A DNA stretch of 10,000 bases from positions 370,001 through 380,000 of the forward strand of contig JACVTC010000101.1 of assembly GCA_016946835.1 (NCBI GenBank), written 5' to 3'. Shown in pieces: positions 7,799-10,000 of this stretch; positions within the stretch are counted from its first letter, which is position 1; each line of letters starts with the position of its first letter. The notes under the pieces are model-generated. The model was not told the origin of the DNA and ran no database searches. It saw only the letters and a program-made list of their open reading frames with translations. A program made the position numbers and the translations under genes. Source of the stretch: Neocallimastix lanati (nom. inval.). Lineage: Eukaryota > Neocallimastigomycota > Neocallimastigomycetes > Neocallimastigales > Neocallimastigaceae.

Positions 7799-8269
7799 TA
7801 TAAATATATAAATATATAAATATAAAAGAAAATAAATTATTGTATAAATATATTTCAATGGAATAATAAATAGCTGGAATGTTCATATAAATATATCTGT
7901 ATTGATTGAATTTTCATTTTTAAATACATATGAATATTATTATAAAGAAAAATAAAGAATAAAAAAAAGTACTAAAAAGATTTTGGTTAAAAAAATAATT
8001 CAGAGATATATTATGTCTTTTATATATACATATATTTATTTATTTATTACATATTCAAATACAACATCTATCTATATAATCATACTTATTTAATTTTGTC
8101 TTTTTATTTACGTTTAAAGAATAAGTTATGTACAGCTATATATATATATATTTAATTAATAATAGATTTTCAAATAAAAATAAATTTAAAATTAATGTTA
8201 ATTTATTTATATAATCAATAGTTATTAACATTTTTTTTCTTATTATTTTAAAATAAAACAAAGTAAAGA
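7799..8269. other. AT-rich spacer, nothing recognised
   Basis: There are TATAAATATATAAATA repeats at the start, TTTA runs near 8033-8046 and TATATATA near 8138-8150. The stretch 8040-8130 is slightly more mixed (ACATCTATCTATATAATCAT, ACGTTTAAAG) but has no sustained frame or splice-linked exon. Confidence 0.55.
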
Positions 8270-8274
8270 AAAAT

Positions 8275-8442
8275 AAAATAAATAGTGAAGTAATATGAAA
8301 GAGTAAAATATTAATAAAGATAAAAATAATAAAATAAGTAGTGAAGCAGTTATAAAAGTGTAAAAATATTAATAAAAATAAAATAAAATAAAATAAAATA
8401 AAATAAAATAAATAGTTGAAATATAAATATAAGTACAGATTG
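8275..8442. repeat. Three diverged tandem copies of a TAGTGAAG unit
   Basis: TAGTGAAG begins copies at 8283 and 8339 (56 bases apart), and TAGTTGAA begins a third, more diverged copy at 8413. Copies 1 and 2 share TAGTGAAG, then AAAGAGTAAAATATTAATAAA against AAAGTGTAAAAATATTAATAAA. Each copy ends in an A/T pentamer tract that grows from copy to copy: almost none, then six AAAAT, then 32. No coding frame is present. Confidence 0.6.
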
Positions 8443-8609
8443 AATAAAATAAAATAAAATAAAATAAAATAAAATAAAATAAAATAAAATAAAATAAAAT
8501 AAAATAAAATAAAATAAAATAAAATAAAATAAAATAAAATAAAATAAAATAAAATAAAATAAAATAAAATAAAATAAAATAAAATAAAATAAAATAAAAT
8601 AAAATAAAA
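8443..8609. repeat. (AAAAT)n pentamer array, 32 perfect copies
   Basis: AAAAT repeats without a single change from 8446 to 8605, flanked by partial units. The lack of substitutions suggests recent expansion or ongoing slippage, though assembly error is possible in such sequence. The minus frame at 8350-8634 (FILFY repeats) is a by-product of the array. Confidence 0.92.
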
Positions 8610-8731
8610 ATAAAAATTTTTTTAAATTCTCCAAAAAAAAAAAGAAAAAAATTTTTTTTTTTTTTTGATTAATTAAATAAATTAAAAATTTTTTAGTTCC
8701 GATTTTTATTATTTTAATTATTAATAAATTT

Positions 8732-8762
8732 TAATTTCAAATTTCACCAAAATTTGAAATTA
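8732..8762. promoter_or_regulatory. Perfect 13-base inverted repeat with CACCA loop
   Basis: TAATTTCAAATTT (8732-8744) and AAATTTGAAATTA (8750-8762) are exact reverse complements around CACCA. It lies about 470 bases upstream of the right-hand gene. A hairpin or a dimer binding site is possible. Lack of a T run right after it argues against a simple terminator. Confidence 0.5.
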
Positions 8763-8876
8763 CTTATAAAAATATAAAAAAAGTAAAAAATATAAAAACT
8801 AAAAAATAAAAAATAAAATTGGACAAAAAAAAAATTAATTTTTTATTTCCAATTTCATTTTCATTTTAATTTTCTG

Positions 8877-8924
8877 TTTTTTTTTTTTTTTTTTCTTTCT
8901 TTTTTTCTTTTTTTTTTTTTTTTT
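8877..8924 (+). promoter_or_regulatory. Long T tract upstream of the right-hand gene
   Basis: 45 of 48 bases are T, interrupted by three C. Long poly(dA:dT) disfavours nucleosomes and is common in promoters of AT-rich eukaryotes. Its position, about 300 bases before the start codon, fits such a role, but similar T runs occur elsewhere in the window. Confidence 0.35.
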
Positions 8925-9103
8925 ATTCTTCATATAACGTTTATTTCATTCTAATATCGAAACTAAACAATTTATATAACTTTTTTTTTTTTTTTTATTT
9001 TTAAAAATATAAAATATATTTCAATACAATAAAAAAAAAAATTATAAAAAAAAACAAGAATAAAGGAAAAAACGAATAAAATTATATATTTATTCTAAAT
9101 ATG

Positions 9104-9214
9104 TTTTAACTATATAAATAAAAAAAGTTTAACTTAATAAAAAAAAACTAAAGTATAATATTAAAAGGATACTTTAAATATATTTTTTAACTATATAAAT
9201 AATAAAAGTATAAC
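9104..9214 (+). promoter_or_regulatory. Duplicated TATA-box block of the Atg16-like gene
   Basis: The 30-base blocks at 9104-9133 and 9185-9214 match at 28 positions, both starting TTTTAACTATATAAATA and ending in AAC. They are 81 bases apart. Each contains CTATATAAATA, a good TATA box. The second lies 27-37 bases before the ATG at 9228, leaving a very short leader if transcription starts downstream of it. The first would give a leader of normal length. Confidence 0.55.
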
Positions 9215-9227
9215 CAAAATAAAAAAA

Positions 9228-9787
9228 ATGGAAGCAATTGATGAAAACTGGTATAATAATATTATTAATGGATTTGATAATAGAGATTTAGAAACAAAGG
9301 GTTTTATTTACTTTATTAATGAAAGTAAATTTATATAAGATATATATATATATTATTATTATTATTAATTTATTTATTAAATAGAAAAAAAAAAAAAAAA
9401 AAAAAAAGAAAAAGAAAGAAAAAGAAAGAAAAAGAATCAGAGAAAAAAAAAAAAAGATATTAATATATTTACTAAACTTATATATATATTTTATAATAAA
9501 AACTTTTCAATAATTTAAATTTTATTAAATAAAATGTTGCCATGATTAATTCATTATTTATTAAAAAAAAAAAAGTTCATGAATTAAGCGAATCTAATTT
9601 AATCATATTTGAAGAAAATAAAGACCACAAGGAAAAAATAAATCAATTGAATCAAAAACTTAATGGCTTATATATTTCTATAGGGAAAAAACAAAGTGAA
9701 ATTGATAAACAAAATAGTACGAATAAACGCCTAAATGATAAAAAAAAAGATTTAAATGAAGAACTGGATCAATTAAAAGCAAAGTAA
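9228..9787 (+). CDS. Coiled-coil protein with Atg16-like N-terminal helix, two exons, possibly incomplete
   Basis: Seen: exon 1 (9228-9324) starts at an ATG in an A-rich context. Joining it to exon 2 (9576 onward) through GT-AG sites keeps the frame (A+TT = Ile33) and gives 102 residues to a TAA at 9785. Residues 8-30 form a short helix with Trp8, Ile12, Phe16, Arg19-Asp20, Phe26 and Phe29-Ile30. Residues 54-99 keep a regular heptad: a = 54, 61, 68, 75, 82, 96; d = 57, 64, 85, 92, 99. From the family as I recall it, Atg16 starts with a W-x3-I-x3-L-x2-R-[DN] helix that binds Atg5, followed by a dimerising coiled coil. It acts in the Atg12-Atg5-Atg16 complex that directs Atg8 lipidation in autophagy. 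Yeast Atg16 is about 150 residues, so 102 is short: GTAATT at 9784 could be a donor to further exons beyond the window. Otherwise it is a generic coiled-coil protein. Gene reality is fairly sure, the Atg16 name much less. Confidence 0.7.
9325..9575 (+). other. Spliceosomal intron of the Atg16-like gene
   Basis: This 251-base phase 1 intron has a GTAAAT donor at 9325 and an AG at 9574-9575 at the end of a 12-A run. TACTAAA (9470-9476) is a branch-like sequence, and the first AG after it is the chosen acceptor, though about 100 bases away. Without splicing, exon 1 stops at a TAA four codons after the junction codon (9336-9338). The ATG at 9542 opens exon 2's frame but adds only a short Lys-run leader from intron sequence, so I do not take it as the start. 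The intron also holds a 22-A run and a GA-rich stretch (9386-9456). Confidence 0.65.
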
Positions 9788-10000
9788 TTATTTATATATT
9801 TATTTATTAGTTTTATAAGCTCTAATATTAAAAAATAATATTATTATTATTATTGTTATTATTATTATTTTATTATTATTATTATTATTATATTATTATT
9901 ATTATAAAATTAAAATATTATTATTTTATTATTATTATTATTATATTATTATTATTATTATTATTATATTATTATTATTATTATAAAATAGATAAAGAAA
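9788..10000. repeat. (ATT)n-rich sequence, 3' flank or second intron
   Basis: From about 9835 to 9985 the sequence is ATT trinucleotides with TATTATTATATT interruptions and two ATTATAAAATTA/ATTATAAAATAG phrases. If the gene continues, this is its second intron and an acceptor may lie at 9990-9991 (ATAG) or 9996-9997 (AAAG). Taking the first gives an immediate stop, while the second keeps the frame open to the edge. The data do not decide. Confidence 0.6.

Noticed and set aside
7392-7886. Two overlapping long minus frames with LLFIIYY repeats
   Set aside because: A stop-free heptamer is open in several frames at once. Overlapping frames with the same peptide repeat are a hallmark of repeat DNA, not coding.
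8350-8634. 94-codon minus frame with FILFY repeats
   Set aside because: It is the translation of the AAAAT pentamer array.
9542-9575. ATG at 9542 as the start of the coiled-coil protein
   Set aside because: The 11 codons before the acceptor encode a short leader with a four-Lys run from intron-like sequence. Exon 1 joins in frame and supplies a TATA box, start context and helix.

Overview
The window looks like a gene-poor stretch of nuclear DNA from a very AT-rich eukaryote with spliceosomal introns. Most of it is A/T homopolymer, short-period A/T repeat and featureless A+T. Only a few islands reach 20-30% G+C. Both genes I can support have GT-AG introns with a TACTAA branch-like sequence, A-rich start contexts, and a TATATAAAT box upstream. 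CAA/CAG code for Gln and no stop falls inside an exon, so the standard code fits. Introns, roughly 9 kb of repeat-choked spacer and the extreme A+T best match an anaerobic gut fungus (Neocallimastigomycota). A dictyostelid or another AT-rich protist cannot be excluded. This placement is inference, not a search result.

Layout. 1-434 (minus): 5' part of a split gene for a probable secreted, cysteine-containing protein, running off the left edge. 435-2590: AT-rich spacer with two small islands of higher complexity (583-680, 1755-1990). 2590-4235: tandem repeats, a purine-rich tract, the main minisatellite (3160-3875) and a pyrimidine-rich tract. 4236-5340: spacer with an AATATAT heptamer array and an island at 5140-5335. 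5340-6800: the same minisatellite family in the opposite orientation, then TTTA and ATT repeats and a GC-richer palindrome (6478-6509). 7392-7798: the family in forward orientation again, passing into a long AAATAAT heptamer array. 8270-8609: three diverged tandem copies ending in a 32-copy AAAAT array. 8610-9227: probable promoter region with a perfect hairpin, a T tract and a duplicated TATA block. 9228-9787 (plus): a split gene for a coiled-coil protein whose N-terminus resembles the Atg5-binding helix of autophagy protein Atg16. 9835-9990: ATT repeats.

The two genes point away from each other with the repeat field between them, and nothing shows that they work together. Neither is visible as one open reading frame: the signal peptide of the left gene and the Trp/Arg-Asp helix of the right gene lie on short separate exons. 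The long uninterrupted frames in the middle of the window come from 5-, 7- or 3-base repeats without stops and are not genes.
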